From the NCBI RefSeq assembly GCF_021353295.2, contig NZ_CP120635.1, forward strand, positions 3,308,501 through 3,372,500: 64,000 bases of DNA, given 5' to 3'. This DNA comes from Pseudodesulfovibrio thermohalotolerans (GTDB lineage Bacteria > Desulfobacterota > Desulfovibrionia > Desulfovibrionales > Desulfovibrionaceae). Position 1 is the stretch's first letter. Each line of letters starts with the position of its first letter. A model generated the notes under the pieces. That model was not told the origin of the DNA and made no database searches. It saw only the letters and a program-made list of their open reading frames with translations. Made by a program: the position numbers and the translations under genes. Shown here one piece after another: positions 45,655 through 53,161 of the stretch.

Positions 45655-45686
45655 AATCTCCCCTATGTTGGCGCATAGAGGAGATT
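45655..45686. repeat. Imperfect hairpin after the antitoxin gene
   Basis: Arms of 13 bases (45655-45667 and 45674-45686) with one mismatch and a 6-nt loop. No U-run; possibly a weak transcript end. Confidence 0.4.
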
Positions 45687-45702
45687 ATCCCGAAATCCAA
45701 AC

Positions 45703-45783
45703 CGCTGAGGCCGGATCGGGCACCCTTGGCAGGGCAGAGATGAACTCACACCATCTCTCTACCCACTGAACCACTCAGAGTCA
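45703..45783 (-). other. tRNA-like relic
   Basis: The minus strand reads CTGAGTGGTTCAGTGGGTAG then a GATGG/TCATC stem and ends in CTCAG that can pair with the start. A D-arm consensus and an anticodon-like stem are present, but the base before the anticodon is not U and the T-loop is not recognisable. It is not a functional tRNA. It may be a decayed copy carried by the island. Confidence 0.25.
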
Positions 45784-45811
45784 AGAAATACGCCTCGTAG
45801 GGAGAAGTTCA

Positions 45812-45937
45812 ATGCAGAACTCGAACTCTACTGGCAAAGTGTTGATCTTTCGCTGGACCCGCAGATGTCCGAAAACTGGTAAGATCATCCGCGCAAAGAA
45901 GCGCCCCTTTCCCCTGTGGGTAGACGCAGAGCGCTAA
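45812..45937 (+). CDS. 41-residue basic protein
   Basis: ATG with GGAG seven bases upstream, 41 codons, TAA, then a clear terminator. The product is strongly basic with CPKTGKIIRAKKRPF in the centre and has no membrane segment. This small-protein style (a CPxTGK core with basic flanks) occurs in phage and island DNA. Function is unknown. Confidence 0.6.
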   Translation: MQNSNSTGKVLIFRWTRRCPKTGKIIRAKKRPFPLWVDAER

Positions 45938-45946
45938 TCATCAGCA

Positions 45947-45966
45947 CCCCGCTTCGGCGGGGTTTT
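45947..45966 (+). terminator. Rho-independent terminator after the 41-residue ORF
   Basis: CCCCGC-TTCG-GCGGGG followed by TTTT. Confidence 0.88.
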
Positions 45967-46043
45967 CTATTGCCCTAGAGGTGGTAGCGGTTTTTTGGAC
46001 AGGTCATTAAGGTGGAGTCCGACGACGAGGAGGACTTCAGACA

Positions 46044-46328
46044 ATGTCCAAGAGAAGACGCTTTTCAGCAGAGTTCAAGGCCAAGGTTGCGCTTGATGCA
46101 TTATCGGGCGAAATGACGCTTTCGGAGCTGGCCAGCAAGTACAAGGTTCACCCCAATCAAGTCTCGACTTGGAAGAAGCAAGCCAAGGAACTGATCGTTG
46201 CTGGCTTTTCCGACAAAGTTCAAAGCCGTAAGGCCCAAGAAGAAAACGATCTCAAGGAGCTGCACGCAAAGATCGGTCAGCTCACAATCGAGACTGATTT
46301 TTTACAAAAAGCCTTCGCTCGGAAGTGA
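46044..46328 (+). CDS. IS3-family OrfA (transposase N-terminal part)
   Basis: A 94-residue protein with an N-terminal helix-turn-helix (FSAEFKAKVALDALSGEMTLSELASKYKVHPNQVSTWKKQ) and a C-terminal leucine-zipper-like helix. The ATG at 46044 follows GAGGAGG. An ACAAAAAG run near the end could serve the frameshift that fuses OrfA to OrfB. Confidence 0.92.
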   Translation: MSKRRRFSAEFKAKVALDALSGEMTLSELASKYKVHPNQVSTWKKQAKELIVAGFSDKVQSRKAQEENDLKELHAKIGQLTIETDFLQKAFARK

Positions 46329-46348
46329 CGCATGAGCGGAGGCGGCAG

Positions 46349-47209
46349 ATGGTCGACAAGCATCATCCGTCACTGAGTATATCGCGCCAATGCCGCATGC
46401 TGAGCATGCTTCGCTCGACGTACTATTACAGGCCCAAGGGCGAGAGCTAGTTCAATCTGCGGTTGATGCGCCTGATTGATGAGCAGTTCCTGGAAACGCC
46501 ATTCTTCGGCAGTCGCCAGATACGATACCATTTAATCCATCTTGGCTATGCCGTTGGTCGTCGCAGAGTACGACGCTTGATGTGTAAGATGGGGTTGTCA
46601 GCGATCTACCAAAAGCTAAGGACGACAGTTCCGCATCCAGAGCATCGGGTGTACCCTTATCTGCTGCGAGGACTGCGAATCGACCGACCAAATCAGGTCT
46701 GGTGTGCCGACATCACGTACATCCCAATGAAACGAGGCTTCTTGTACCTCGTGGTGATTATGGATTGGCATAGTCGTGCTGTCTTGTCGTGGCGCTTGTC
46801 GAACACGATGGAAGCCGACTTTTGCGTTTCAGCCTTGGAGGACGCAATCAATCGTTATGGCGTGCCTGAGATCTTCAACACGGATCAGGGCAGCCAGTTT
46901 ACCAGTTACGACTTTACAAGGTCGCTCAAGAAGACAGGCATACGCATCTCCATGGACGGCAAAGGCCGCTGGATGGATAACGTCATGATCGAGCGCTTGT
47001 GGCGCAGCATGAAATACGAATGCGTGTATTTGCAGGAATTGGAGACAGGAAGCCAGGCCCGAATGGAATTGGCGAGATGGTTCAGGTTCTATAACTGGCA
47101 ACGTCCGCATTCAGTCTTTGACGGAAAGCGGCCAATGGAGATATATCAGGACACCCCCATCCCTGGGGGGCTAGCCCCCCAGGGATGGGGAGCCCGTCAG
47201 GCGGCATAG
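46349..47209 (+). pseudogene. IS3-family OrfB, broken by an in-frame TAG
   Basis: From the ATG at 46349 the frame encodes the expected OrfB N-terminus (MVDKHHPSLSISRQCRMLSM...YYYRPKGES) and then meets TAG at 46448-46450, where relatives carry a glutamate or similar residue. Past the stop the frame continues to 47209 with the DDE catalytic core: D in [10 protein letters not shown] in NTDQGSQF and E in NVMIERLWRSMKYE. The element is therefore probably not autonomously active. The C-terminus runs through a palindrome. Confidence 0.85.
47155..47190. repeat. Perfect 36-bp palindrome in the 3' end of IS3 orfB
   Basis: Two 16-bp arms (47155-47170, 47175-47190) around CTAG. It encodes part of the OrfB tail and is the same on both strands. 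Confidence 0.9.
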
Positions 47210-47270
47210 TAAGTACCAGGCTCCACCTTAATCCTGCCGCCAAACTGTCCGAACAACCGGGACCACCTCT

Positions 47271-47442
47271 CCATATCGAAGGGAAAACAGACAAAGAAGC
47301 TCTTAAAAACTTAAAAAGCCATATCGTAAACCATTGCGAAGGGGTTCTTGTTGAAGACTCCCCCAAAGACAACAAACAAATTAAGCGTCTCCGAATCACT
47401 GAAAATTGCATCGAAGAAAACCCCTTCCTGCCGATGTCTTAA
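47271..47442 (+). pseudogene. 3' remnant of an interrupted gene
   Basis: Directly after the right IS end a frame runs 56 codons to TAA at 47440-47442 with protein-like content (EGKTDKEALKNLKSHIVNHC, DSPKDNKQIKRLR). No start or ribosome site is present and the left flank of the IS does not supply a 5' part. It looks like the tail of a gene whose front was lost by an IS-associated deletion. Confidence 0.5.
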
Positions 47443-47520
47443 CAGATCGCCTCATTCAAGCCTCTTTCCCAAATTTTGTGGCAATTTTGTAGCAAAAGCA
47501 GATTTCAACCAAAAGAAATA

Positions 47521-47591
47521 CCATGTCGGCACTCCCAAGTTTTGCTGGTAACAGTACCAGTGAACCCCAAAACCAAGGGAGGCCGACATGG
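47521..47591 (+). promoter_or_regulatory. Leader hairpin sequestering the IS110-type start codon
   Basis: CCATGTCGGC-A-CTCCC (47521-47536) pairs with GGGAG-GCCGACATGG (47577-47591). Inner helices GTTTTG/CAAAAC and CTGGTA/TACCAG extend it. The ribosome site and ATG (47588-47590) lie in the right arm, so read-through transcripts should be poorly translated. Confidence 0.75.
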
Positions 47592-48649
47592 CAAAGCTCA
47601 AAGTATCATCTGTTCATCGGTTTGTTGAAGCGTTTTCCGGCGAGAAGGTATGGATAGGAGTGGACGTCCATAAGCTGAGTTTCAGCGTGGCTTTGCTCAG
47701 ACCTGATGGTGCCGTGAAGGACTGGACTTGTCCGGCTGATGCAACAGCACTCACCCGGCTTGTCATGTCATTACCTGTTGAGGTTGGCGCGGTTTGCTAT
47801 GAATCTGGACCGACTGGCTTTGAGTTGGCCAGGAGCCTCGAAGCAGAAGGTGTTACGGTTGTCGTTGCTGCGCCAAGCCGAATCCCGCGCCCCATTACCG
47901 CTACCAACAAGACCGACAGCCTGGACTGCCGCAAACTGGCAGAGCTGGCAGCCTCCGGCCTGATCAGACCAATCGCCATTCCTTCCGTTGAAGCTGAAGC
48001 CTTCCGTGCTCTTGAGCGTCGAAGGCATCAGCTCACCGACTCTCTTCGTCGAGCTAAACAACGGATTCGTTCACTTCTTCTTTATCTTGGAGCGCAGGAG
48101 CCTGCCGATCTGGACCATTGGAGCAAGGCTGCCATACTCACACTTCATCAGGTGGAACTTCCTTCGGGGGCAAAAGAGACTCTTGAAAGCTTGCTCGATG
48201 AACTGGAGTACTTCGCTTGTGCACAACGCAAAGTGGATCAGCGTTTGCGAATAAGCATCCGGGAACAAGACGAGGCAAGACGTATTGCCGCCATGAGGTC
48301 CGTTCCCGGCGTTGGCGAAGTCGTGGCCACGACTTTTGCGGCAGAGGTTTACCGCCCGGAACGTTTCAATCGCAGCGAAGAGGTGACAGCTTACCTGGGC
48401 CTTGCGCCAGTGATGCGGCAAAGTGGAGGCAGCAAGGGTAAGGCAACACTTCGCCCGGTCGGTCAAAAGCGATTACGAAGTTTACTGATTGAAGCAGCTT
48501 GGGTGTGGAAGCAGCGAGATGAGTGGGCCAGGGAGTTCTACAACCGAATTTATAGCCGACATGGTGTGGCACAAAAAGCAATAGCTGCGCTTGCTCGTAA
48601 ATTGGCCGCGCTTTTGTGGAAGCTCAGCTTACCTGTAACGCAGTCGTAA
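47588..48649 (+). CDS. IS110-family transposase (DEDD recombinase)
   Basis: A 353-residue recombinase. The N-terminal RuvC-like domain has VWIGVDVHKLSFSVALL, VCYESGPTGFELARSL and TDSLDCRKLAELA (DEDD acidic residues). The C-terminal Tnp_20 domain has AMRSVPGVGEVVATTFAAEV and GLAPVMRQSGGSKGKATL, with the catalytic serine. GGGAGG precedes the ATG within a long hairpin. Family members are guided by a bridge RNA from the element's non-coding end. The element's exact ends were not determined. Confidence 0.92.
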   Translation: MAKLKVSSVHRFVEAFSGEKVWIGVDVHKLSFSVALLRPDGAVKDWTCPADATALTRLVMSLPVEVGAVCYESGPTGFELARSLEAEGVTVVVAAPSRIPRPITATNKTDSLDCRKLAELAASGLIRPIAIPSVEAEAFRALERRRHQLTDSLRRAKQRIRSLLLYLGAQEPADLDHWSKAAILTLHQVELPSGAKETLESLLDELEYFACAQRKVDQRLRISIREQDEARRIAAMRSVPGVGEVVATTFAAEVYRPERFNRSEEVTAYLGLAPVMRQSGGSKGKATLRPVGQKRLRSLLIEAAWVWKQRDEWAREFYNRIYSRHGVAQKAIAALARKLAALLWKLSLPVTQS

Positions 48650-48790
48650 ACAAAGATCGCGGCGGGGCTTTGGTGGCGTAGACCACGAAAATAGAAATGG
48701 CGATCTTAAACTGATTTACGTACCGAATAGGTACTTGGTGCCGTAGAGCACGAATAAGAAAAGGAATACAAACTAATAGCCGTTATGGTG
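48650..48790 (+). ncRNA. Candidate bridge-type RNA of the IS110 element
   Basis: Directly after the recombinase stop: an outer AAGATCGC/GCGATCTT stem (48653-48660/48700-48707) encloses a stem-loop GTGG-CGTAGA-CCAC (48673-48686). A second stem-loop, GTGC-CGTAGA-GCAC (48738-48751), follows a GTACC-GAATA-GGTAC hairpin (48720-48734). The 18-nt blocks at 48672 and 48737 differ only at one paired position, which switches G-C to C-G. This supports a folded RNA with two like loops. Confidence 0.5.
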
Positions 48791-48863
48791 AGGGTGGAGT
48801 CTGGCCTAAGAAATAGGGAAATCGAGTAAATAGGGAGTCCTTGACATGGGGCCGCATAAGAAA

Positions 48864-48904
48864 AGGCCCCCGAAACATTTTTAAAAATGCTCCAAGGCCC
48901 TAAT
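48864..48904 (-). terminator. Hairpin downstream of tRNA-Leu
   Basis: AAAAGGCCC...GGGCC with an inner CATTTTTAAAAATG palindrome. On the minus strand it ends in CCTTTTC. Present terminator of the tRNA. Confidence 0.6.
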
Positions 48905-48911
48905 TTTATTC

Positions 48912-48998
48912 TGGTACCAGGGGAGGGACTCGAACCCTCACAGTATCGCTACCGGCGGATTTTGAGTCCGCTGCGTCTACCAATTCCGCCACCCTGGC
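48912..48998 (-). tRNA. tRNA-Leu (anticodon CAA)
   Basis: An 87-nt gene with encoded CCA. The acceptor GCCAGGG pairs with CCCTGGT; the D-arm, the anticodon stem GCGGA-CTCAAAA-TCCGC, the long variable arm and GGTTCGAGTCC are all in place. CAA anticodon reads UUG. The 3' part carries the island repeat. Confidence 0.95.
48918..48929 (+). repeat. Candidate attachment repeat, right (inside tRNA-Leu)
   Basis: CAGGGGAGGGAC, the plus-strand image of the T-arm/acceptor 3' strand, matching 43973-43984. Confidence 0.6.
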
Positions 48999-49182
48999 GT
49001 GAGAAGGGTTATCCATAGGGCAGGGGGGAGCCTTCTGTCAATGATCTTGTCGGGCGGAATGTGGCCGGGGCGGGTGTGTACGGGGTATTTCATACTCGGC
49101 GGCGCATATTTCTTGTCACGCGGACGACTTGGTGGTAGCTCCCCGAATGCGGTTCATATTCGTGTCGAAGTGAGGACAAGTC

Positions 49183-49866
49183 ATGCTGCCCATCGGTTCC
49201 ATCGTCAACGCCTGCGCCATCATCGGCGGCTCCCTGCTCGGCTGCCTCCTGCAGTCGCGCTTTCCGGAGCGCATCCGGTCCATCGTGTTCCAGGGGCTGG
49301 GGCTGTGCGTACTGCTCATCGGCATTCAGATGGCGCTGAAGGTGCAAAATATCCTCATCGTCATCTTCGCCGTCCTGCTGGGCGGCATCACCGGCGAGTG
49401 TCTACGGCTGGACACGCTGTTCGAGCGGCTGGGCAACAGCTTCAAGAAGCTGGTCCGGTCCAAGAACGCCACATTCACGGACGGGCTGGTGACCACCTCT
49501 CTGCTCTTCTGCATCGGGGCCATGGCTATTGTCGGCTCCCTTGAGGAAGGCATCCGGGGCGACGCCACCATCCTCTACACCAAGTCCATTCTCGACGGCT
49601 TCGCGGCCATAGCCTTTGCCGCCACCTACGGAACCGGGGTCATCTTCTCCTTCATCCCCGTCCTCCTCTACCAAGGCTCCATTACCCTCGGCGCCTCGTT
49701 CTTCCAACAGTATTTCTCGGACCTGATGATCGCCCAGATCACCGGCTGCGGCGGACTGCTCATCGTCGGCATCGGCATCAACCTGCTGGAGCTGACCGAA
49801 ATCCGATTGGCCAACCTGCTCCCCGCCCTGGTCTATGTCGTTGTTTTGACCTACTTCCTCGGCTGA
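49183..49866 (+). CDS. DUF554-family membrane protein
   Basis: A 227-residue polytopic protein. The N-terminus GSIVNACAIIGGSLLGCLL and the segments GLGLCVLLIGIQMAL, LGGITGECLRLD and SFFQQYFSDLMIAQITGCGGLLIVGIGINLLE match the DUF554/YdfK pattern. GAGGAC precedes the ATG. Substrate and role are unknown. Confidence 0.85.
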   Translation: MLPIGSIVNACAIIGGSLLGCLLQSRFPERIRSIVFQGLGLCVLLIGIQMALKVQNILIVIFAVLLGGITGECLRLDTLFERLGNSFKKLVRSKNATFTDGLVTTSLLFCIGAMAIVGSLEEGIRGDATILYTKSILDGFAAIAFAATYGTGVIFSFIPVLLYQGSITLGASFFQQYFSDLMIAQITGCGGLLIVGIGINLLELTEIRLANLLPALVYVVVLTYFLG

Positions 49867-49923
49867 TCCTCCCAGGTAACGCCCATGGGGCGCATCGCCC
49901 CCAACATCGGACCGCGCCAACAA

Positions 49924-49955
49924 AAAAAGCCCGCCTGGAACCAGACGGGCTTTTC
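49924..49955 (+). terminator. Bidirectional-looking terminator
   Basis: AAAAGCCCGCCTGG and CCAGACGGGCTTTT arms with a 2-3 nt loop; one mismatch. It serves the DUF554 gene and possibly the opposing gene at 49985. Confidence 0.8.
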
Positions 49956-49984
49956 ACTGGACGAAAGGGAATCCGCCGCGCGGA

Positions 49985-50491
49985 CTATTTCGCGGCTCCC
50001 GCCTCGGGCAGCTTCGCGCCTTTGGCCGGTTTTTTCTTGGAACCGCAACCACCACAGCCCATGGTCTTCTTGACCTCTTCATCAGGCTCGACCGTGCGGA
50101 TTTCCACCTCGGACTCGATATGCCCCTTTTCAATGGCGTAGGCTATGCAGTCCTCAAGGATCTGCTGGCAATGCTCGGTGGGAATGAACTCGCCGACCAT
50201 GGCCCGCTGGAACTCGGGCCGATCAAAAGGCTCGGCCCATTCCTTGTCGCGGAAGGACATCCACGGGCCGATCTTCGGGGTGTCGATGGGAGGGGTCGTG
50301 GAGCGCATGGCCACTTCCCAGTGGGTGTACTGGTAGATGTCGTCCAGGGTCTCCTCCGGGGTACAGCTGTGCACCTCGCTGGCCTGAAACGAGACGAATA
50401 CCTTGAAGCCGATGGCCAGTTCCTTGAACACACGGCCGAACTGATCGCTACGGGACGCCTCGACGAGATACTCTCTGAAATCTTTAGCCAT
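49985..50491 (-). CDS. Hypothetical protein with a cysteine/lysine-rich tail
   Basis: A 168-residue soluble protein, ATG preceded by AAGGAG. The body (residues 1-140) shows no motif that I recognise. The C-terminus MGCGGCGSKKKPAKGAK has a CGGCG cluster in a basic, alanine-rich tail. This could bind metal. It is a single gene with its terminator shared with the neighbour. Confidence 0.65.
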   Translation of the reverse strand: MAKDFREYLVEASRSDQFGRVFKELAIGFKVFVSFQASEVHSCTPEETLDDIYQYTHWEVAMRSTTPPIDTPKIGPWMSFRDKEWAEPFDRPEFQRAMVGEFIPTEHCQQILEDCIAYAIEKGHIESEVEIRTVEPDEEVKKTMGCGGCGSKKKPAKGAKLPEAGAAK

Positions 50492-50618
50492 TACTCACTC
50501 CTTATGGTGCCTAGAACAGGAATCAGCGGCATACTCACTCAATTATCCCTCTAAATCAAGGGGTTTCGCCCTACGCTGCACCCGATTGCGGCGCATCCGC
50601 GCATTTCTTTCGACGCCC

Positions 50619-51527
50619 CTACCCGAGCACGCCGAGAATGAGGGGCATGGTCACGGCAGAGAGCACGGTCTGGACCGTGATAATGAGCGCCATCACCTGA
50701 TGGTCGCCGCCCATTTGCCGGGCGAGAATGAAAGCGGACACAGACACCGGGATGGCCGTGTAGATAAGCGCCGTGGTCAGGGCCAGCCCCTCCACACCGA
50801 AAAGGCGGGCGCAGCCGTAGGCCGCCAGGGGCAGAGCCACGAGATGGGCCAGGGAGGCCAGAACCACGGGCAGAGTGGACGACCCCAGCCCTTCGAAACG
50901 CAGCCCGGCGCCCACGGCCAGAAGGCCGAGCGGCAGGGCCGCCTTGCCCAGGATGGCGAGCAGGCTCGCGACCACGCCAGGCAGGGGAAGGTCGAGAAAG
51001 CTGATGGTCATGCCCACGACACAGGCCAGAATGAGCGGATTCTTGGCCAGCTCGATCCCCACCCTTCCGAGTCCGCTGCCCTGCTTGCCGTGGCGCGACA
51101 GGACCAGAACGCAGAGCACGTTGACGAGGGGAATGAGGGTCAGCATGGCCACGGCGGACAGGGTCATCCAGTCCGGACCGAGCAGCACTGCCGCCGCCGA
51201 CATGCCCACATAGGTATTGGGCCGGATGGCTCCCTGAAAGATCGAGGTAAAGACCGGGCCGTCCAAACGGAACATGGTCCGAGAAAAGACCAGGAACGCG
51301 CCCACCAGACAGACCGCCGATGCCACGGTCAGAGCCAGGTTCAGCGAGGAGGCGTCGAAGTGCCTTCCCGAAAGGCCGCTGACGAGCATGGCCGGAAAGA
51401 GCACGTAATAGGTCAGCCGCTCGGAAACGGGCCAGAACCCCACGCCCGGGAAATCGAGACGGTACAGGACAAAGCCGAGGAGAATGAGCCCGAAAATGGG
51501 CAAAATGGCGAGGATGACGGGAGACAT
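50619..51527 (-). CDS. AEC-family transporter
   Basis: A 302-residue membrane protein with about ten helices in the pattern of auxin-efflux-carrier/malate permeases. Features include FALV-type N-terminal helices (ILAILPIFGLILLGFVLYRL), FQGAIRPNTYVGMSAA, and the C-terminal IYTAIPVSVSAFILARQMGGD. It ends with helix TVLSAVTMPLILGVLG. Substrate is probably an organic anion. The ribosome site is weak. Confidence 0.86.
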   Translation of the reverse strand: MSPVILAILPIFGLILLGFVLYRLDFPGVGFWPVSERLTYYVLFPAMLVSGLSGRHFDASSLNLALTVASAVCLVGAFLVFSRTMFRLDGPVFTSIFQGAIRPNTYVGMSAAAVLLGPDWMTLSAVAMLTLIPLVNVLCVLVLSRHGKQGSGLGRVGIELAKNPLILACVVGMTISFLDLPLPGVVASLLAILGKAALPLGLLAVGAGLRFEGLGSSTLPVVLASLAHLVALPLAAYGCARLFGVEGLALTTALIYTAIPVSVSAFILARQMGGDHQVMALIITVQTVLSAVTMPLILGVLG

Positions 51528-51564
51528 GACCGGAAAGGTACGCCCGTCGCCGGGTTCATGGCAA

Positions 51565-51597
51565 GAAAAACGGGGGCTTCCGCTCGGGAAGCCCCCG
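51565..51597 (-). terminator. Rho-independent terminator after the MBL-fold gene
   Basis: CGGGGGCTTCC/GGAAGCCCCCG, 11-bp stem, with an A-run on the left that gives the U-run on the minus strand. Confidence 0.9.
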
Positions 51598-51602
51598 CAA
51601 GC

Positions 51603-52352
51603 CTATTCGGGGATTGTCTCCATGGACGCCCATTTGGGCTCGTGAAGCGGCAGGACGTAGTCGGCCATATCGCGGGCCTTGAGCAGGATGTCGTAAGCAT
51701 CGTAGGGGCCGGTGTTGGTGCCCGGGGGAATGACCTCCATCTCCATGGCCTTGACGTCCTTGGGCGGGTCAATATTTTCGAGGATGGTGCAGAAACCGCA
51801 GATGAGCACCGATCCCTTCTCCGTCTCGATCTTCACCGACATGCCGCCGGGCGTATGGGCCGGAGTATGGATCATGGTGATGCCGGGCAGGACCTCGGTG
51901 TCCTCCGAAAGGGTCACGATCTGGCCGTTCTCCTTGGCGTCGTCCACGTAGTCCTCCAGGTAACGGAAATCGAGCGGATGCGGATTGTAGACGGACTCCA
52001 TCTCCTTTTCATGCACATAGATAGTCGCGTTGGGACACTTGTAGTCGTTCTCGCAGTGATCGTTGTGCAGGTGGGTGTGAATGATGATGTCGATGTCTTC
52101 GGGCTTGAGACCGTACTTGGCCAGCCCTTCTTCAAATGTATATATCTTGCCGCCGATGGCCTTTTCGCGCTCCTCGGAGACGATGGGCTGCATCTCGCCG
52201 GTATCGACCAGGATATTCTTGTCCCCGCCTTCGATGTACCAGGTATAAATGGGAATGGTGTACGGGGTGCCGTATCCATGCTGATAGGTCATCATACCCT
52301 TGTCGAAGACCTTGGTTCCCATGACGATGGGATGAACTTTGTATGTGCTCAT
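51603..52352 (-). CDS. MBL-fold hydrolase, AHL-lactonase-like
   Basis: A 249-residue metallo-beta-lactamase fold enzyme. HTHLHNDH (H94, H96, D98, H99) is the di-metal motif, and HTPAHTPGG follows. It lacks a signal peptide. The spacing and length resemble N-acyl homoserine lactonases and related hydrolases, but substrate cannot be assigned. It has its own terminator. Confidence 0.84.
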   Translation of the reverse strand: MSTYKVHPIVMGTKVFDKGMMTYQHGYGTPYTIPIYTWYIEGGDKNILVDTGEMQPIVSEEREKAIGGKIYTFEEGLAKYGLKPEDIDIIIHTHLHNDHCENDYKCPNATIYVHEKEMESVYNPHPLDFRYLEDYVDDAKENGQIVTLSEDTEVLPGITMIHTPAHTPGGMSVKIETEKGSVLICGFCTILENIDPPKDVKAMEMEVIPPGTNTGPYDAYDILLKARDMADYVLPLHEPKWASMETIPE

Positions 52353-52669
52353 GGCTCACGCTTCCTGTTATATTTCAAACATAAATATGAATGTGCGCAA
52401 CCCCTGTCAAGGCCGGAGGCGGTATCACGGCCGTCGACGCAGGGCTCGGAGGCGTCCGGAAGGCGGATGCGGAAGGACAAACCATGCGGTAGTATTAATA
52501 TTATACACACCTTGACCCGTTATCTCTTCCTCGGGTAGGTAGTTGCAATGCGGGGCTATGCCTTGATGCTGGCCACCCATGGACACTTACAGGTCTTCTC
52601 CAATCATTGCGAACGATTGGGGTGCGCTTGCAGACAGATAATAAAGACCAAATTTCAAGGAGAAAGAGC
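52353..52669. other. Divergent gap before cheX
   Basis: A 317-bp stretch without gene. GTATTAATATTATAC near 52490 is AT-rich and symmetrical and may belong to one of the promoters. TTGACC at 52510 has no good -10. Confidence 0.5.
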
Positions 52670-53128
52670 ATGGACGTCGAATTGGCCAAGCCCTTCATCA
52701 AAGCCGCCATTGATGTCTTGTCCACCATGGCCTTCATCAAGCCCGAGGTCGGCAAACCCTACGTCAAACGCAACAACGTCGCGGCCGGCGACGTGTCTGG
52801 AATGGTCGGCATCACCGGCGAGAAAAACGGCAGCGTATCTCTCTCCTTTTCCAAGGGATGCGCCGTGGCCATCGTCAAAAACATGCTCGGCGACGAGATC
52901 GACGACATCATGCGGGACGTCAAGGACGCCGTGGGCGAACTGACCAACATGATCTCGGGCCAGGCGCGCGCGGGCCTGGCCGAAAAGGGGCTGGTCTTTC
53001 AGGGCTCCACGCCCACCGTGGTCATGGGGGACAACCACACCATCTCGCACATGGCCAAGGCCCCTGTCATGGCCATTCCCTTCAAGACCAAGGACGGGAG
53101 CTTCACGATCGAATTCTGCTTCGAATAA
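52670..53128 (+). CDS. cheX: CheX-type CheY-phosphate phosphatase
   Basis: A 152-residue CheC/CheX-family protein. The catalytic ExxN is E90/N93 in VGELTNMISG. GVSG-like and SFSKGCAVAIVKNMLG strands give the CheX fold. The start at 52670 has AAGGAG about seven bases upstream. It is 33 bp before a HEAT-repeat/receiver gene, whose receiver is a likely substrate. Confidence 0.88.
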   Translation: MDVELAKPFIKAAIDVLSTMAFIKPEVGKPYVKRNNVAAGDVSGMVGITGEKNGSVSLSFSKGCAVAIVKNMLGDEIDDIMRDVKDAVGELTNMISGQARAGLAEKGLVFQGSTPTVVMGDNHTISHMAKAPVMAIPFKTKDGSFTIEFCFE

Positions 53129-53161
53129 ACCGAATGTTTCCCCTCAACACGCGGAGACGCC

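Larger units (their letters stand above)
45977..47270 (+). mobile_element. IS3-family insertion sequence
   Basis: About 1.29 kb. The ends are inverted repeats: AGAGGTGGTAGCGGTTTTTT at the left and, reverse-complemented, AGAGGTGGTCCCGGTTGTTC at the right, followed on both sides by a second conserved block ATTAAGGTGGAG. orfA and orfB lie inside. No clear target duplication was seen. Confidence 0.85.
43973..48929. mobile_element. Small decayed genomic island at tRNA-Leu
   Basis: About 5 kb between 12-bp direct repeats. It is more AT-rich than its surroundings and carries a toxin-antitoxin pair, two insertion sequences and remnants, but no recognisable integrase. The right repeat lies in the 3' part of tRNA-Leu, the usual integrase target. 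Confidence 0.65.

Noticed and set aside
45703..45783. A functional tRNA gene on the minus strand
   Set aside because: No U33 and no T-loop consensus; retained only as a relic.
47082..47411. A 109-residue minus-strand ORF across the IS3 right end
   Set aside because: It owes its similar tail to the palindrome and has no ribosome site.
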